Part shown: piece by piece, positions 5,779 through 7,219 of the stretch
Position numbering within the stretch: position 1 is the first letter of the stretch
Layout of the letters: each line of letters starts with the position of its first letter
Assembly (NCBI RefSeq): GCF_002422095.1
Contig: NZ_DITB01000036.1
Location: 1-7,219 of the forward strand
Source of the DNA: Flavobacterium sp. UBA6195
GTDB lineage: Bacteria > Bacteroidota > Bacteroidia > Flavobacteriales > Flavobacteriaceae
Direction: 5' to 3'
Length of the DNA: 7,219 nt
Translations under genes and position numbers: made by a program
The notes under the pieces: generated by a model
The model's database searches: none
What the model was told of the DNA's origin: nothing
The model's input: the letters and a program-made list of their open reading frames with translations, nothing else

Positions 5779-7219
5779 TCCAAAATAAAATCTTGTTCTA
5801 CATCCCAATTCGCTCTAACGTCAATTTCTTTTGGAAAGTAAATAATTTGTTCAGCTTGTTTTTTTGCTAAGTAGTTACCGGTATCCCATTCATTATTAGC
5901 GTTATCGTCATAAATAATTCTAATAGTATATAGGTTAGGCTCAATGGTTTCAAAATAAAAACTCGTAAGACTATTAGAATTCATTTTATAAACTACTTCA
6001 TCTTTAATTAAAAGTTCAACAATTATGGGGAAGCGTTTAACATTTATTAAATTTATTTTTAAATTTCCATAATCGGCTAGTTGTTTTGTTTCACAAACAT
6101 ATTTTAATGAATCATTAGTTGTTTCATAAAAGTCCTTAATCGCACCCGGAAGGATATTCAAGATGTATTTTTGATTTTCTTCCTTTTTAAAATCAAATGT
6201 TATCTCTTGTTCAAAATCTACATATTTTGTGCTGAATTTTACAGGAATAGAATCTTTGTTTTTAATTGATATTTTGGATTCATCAATATTCAAAATTGGA
6301 GTATTAGTTTTAATTTTAAAAGATTCTCTAAAAGCCAATACATTTTCGGTTTTATTTTCTAGTTTAAGGCTGTCGGTAATTTTAAGTGTTTTTAGCTTTG
6401 AACTGAATGTTTTATTGTAATTGCCATTAGAAACAGAAATTTGTATGGAGTCCATTTTGATATTTGGATAAAAAATCTGGACAGAGTCTTTATTTTTTAC
6501 AGGAAATTTACTTACTTTAATTGGAATTTCTTTATTTCCATAAGAGGCAGTAATTGTAGAATTTTTAATATCTCCTTTAAATCCCATAAATAATTTATTG
6601 TTGCTTTCTTGAGTTGGTTTTTCGGCCTTAAAAGCTAGTTTTTCTTGGAAAAGTTCTAATTCAATCGTTTCAGAAGATGGGATTGTGATGGTGCTTTCAA
6701 TGAAGCCTATTTTGTCAGTATCGGTGTTAAACTTGTTGTTGTTTGTTTTTTCTTTTAGTGCAATAATTTTATACGAACCTTCCTTCAGATTTTCTAAAGA
6801 AAATTCTTTTAAACTATCTAAAGTGTTAGTAATATACAATGGATTTTCTTTGTATACTGTTGAGTCGGTAAATGTTTTGGCATCATATAACATCACGCTA
6901 ACAAAATTATCGGGTTTTTGATTATATGCGTCTTTGATTTTTCCAACAATTGATAAAGAATCTAAAGTATTTCCTGTAGAAAAAACATATTTAAATTGCG
7001 AGAATGGATTTCCTTCATTATTGTCGGTAATACTTTGCCCAAAATTGAAACTATAGGTTGTGTTAGGTTGTAATGTGTCTAAAATTTTAATTGAAATAAA
7101 TTTACTGGCACTCCCTTGAGGTACAATTATAGGTTGCTTTTTCATGGGAGGTGAAATAATTAATTGTTTATTAATGTCTTTTACTTTAATCAGCTCATCA
7201 AAAGTTATTTTAATCTCAT
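5775..7219 (-). CDS. Ig-like (Big_5-type) domain surface protein, 5' end outside window
   Basis: The minus-strand frame stays open from the window edge to TAG at 5775-5777, giving 480 C-terminal residues of a longer protein. The visible start reads EIKITFDELIKVKDINKQLI, then IISPPMKKQPIIVPQGS, LQPNTTYSFNFGQSITDNNEGNP and YVFSTG. This is the conserved N-terminal Ig-like block of a Bacteroidota protein family usually annotated 'Ig-like domain-containing protein' (SbsA-type Ig, Big_5). The ATG at 7143-7145 is the internal Met of SPPMKK, not the start. Full-length relatives carry a further N-terminal lipoprotein signal, so an outer-membrane lipoprotein is likely but cannot be seen here. The remainder is a series of Lys/Asn-rich beta-sandwich-like segments. 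It ends with a D-x-N-x-N...WDTGNYL loop resembling a calcium-binding loop (about 5880-5915) and a closing VRANWDVEQDF block. Its function is unknown. Confidence 0.88.
   Translation of the reverse strand, partial: EIKITFDELIKVKDINKQLIISPPMKKQPIIVPQGSASKFISIKILDTLQPNTTYSFNFGQSITDNNEGNPFSQFKYVFSTGNTLDSLSIVGKIKDAYNQKPDNFVSVMLYDAKTFTDSTVYKENPLYITNTLDSLKEFSLENLKEGSYKIIALKEKTNNNKFNTDTDKIGFIESTITIPSSETIELELFQEKLAFKAEKPTQESNNKLFMGFKGDIKNSTITASYGNKEIPIKVSKFPVKNKDSVQIFYPNIKMDSIQISVSNGNYNKTFSSKLKTLKITDSLKLENKTENVLAFRESFKIKTNTPILNIDESKISIKNKDSIPVKFSTKYVDFEQEITFDFKKEENQKYILNILPGAIKDFYETTNDSLKYVCETKQLADYGNLKINLINVKRFPIIVELLIKDEVVYKMNSNSLTSFYFETIEPNLYTIRIIYDDNANNEWDTGNYLAKKQAEQIIYFPKEIDVRANWDVEQDFILD

Overview
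The window is AT-rich and reads as chromosomal DNA of a Bacteroidota species, most likely a member of the Flavobacteriaceae (Flavobacterium or a close relative). The evidence is the sdhC-sdhA-sdhB order with a five-helix, diheme-type SdhC and no SdhD, a promoter with the Bacteroidota -33/-7 form (TTG...TANNTTTG), A-rich leaders without Shine-Dalgarno sequences, a lipoprotein with an acidic stretch straight after the lipid-anchored cysteine, and the last 480 residues of a flavobacterial-type Ig-like surface protein.

Layout. Positions 1-138 are the last 45 codons of a gene that begins outside the window. Positions 222-1094 encode a 290-residue predicted surface lipoprotein of unknown function. 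A 178-bp gap follows and carries the promoter of the central operon, sdhC (1273-2136), sdhA (2155-4164) and sdhB (4171-4932). The operon is closed by a strong intrinsic terminator at 4955-4988. Then comes a nitrilase-superfamily (YafV/Nit2-like omega-amidase) gene at 5014-5778. Convergent to it, on the minus strand, is a large Ig-like (Big_5-type) protein gene at 5775-7219 whose 5' end lies beyond the right edge. The two convergent genes share the palindrome CTAG, so their stop codons overlap.

Function. The three sdh genes should form a complete succinate:menaquinone oxidoreductase (complex II). SdhA is the FAD-containing succinate-oxidising subunit, SdhB carries three iron-sulfur clusters, and SdhC anchors them and holds two b hemes. 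All catalytic and cofactor-binding residues expected for this enzyme are visible. The other genes appear to be independent transcription units: two likely envelope proteins and one cytoplasmic metabolite-repair enzyme.

No mobile element, CRISPR array, RNA gene or evident new multi-gene system was found. The most unusual point is an extra segment of roughly 75 residues in the predicted periplasmic loop between helices III and IV of SdhC. Smaller points are the overlapping convergent stop codons, inverted repeats in two leaders, and an internal methionine that could be mistaken for the start of the Ig-like protein.
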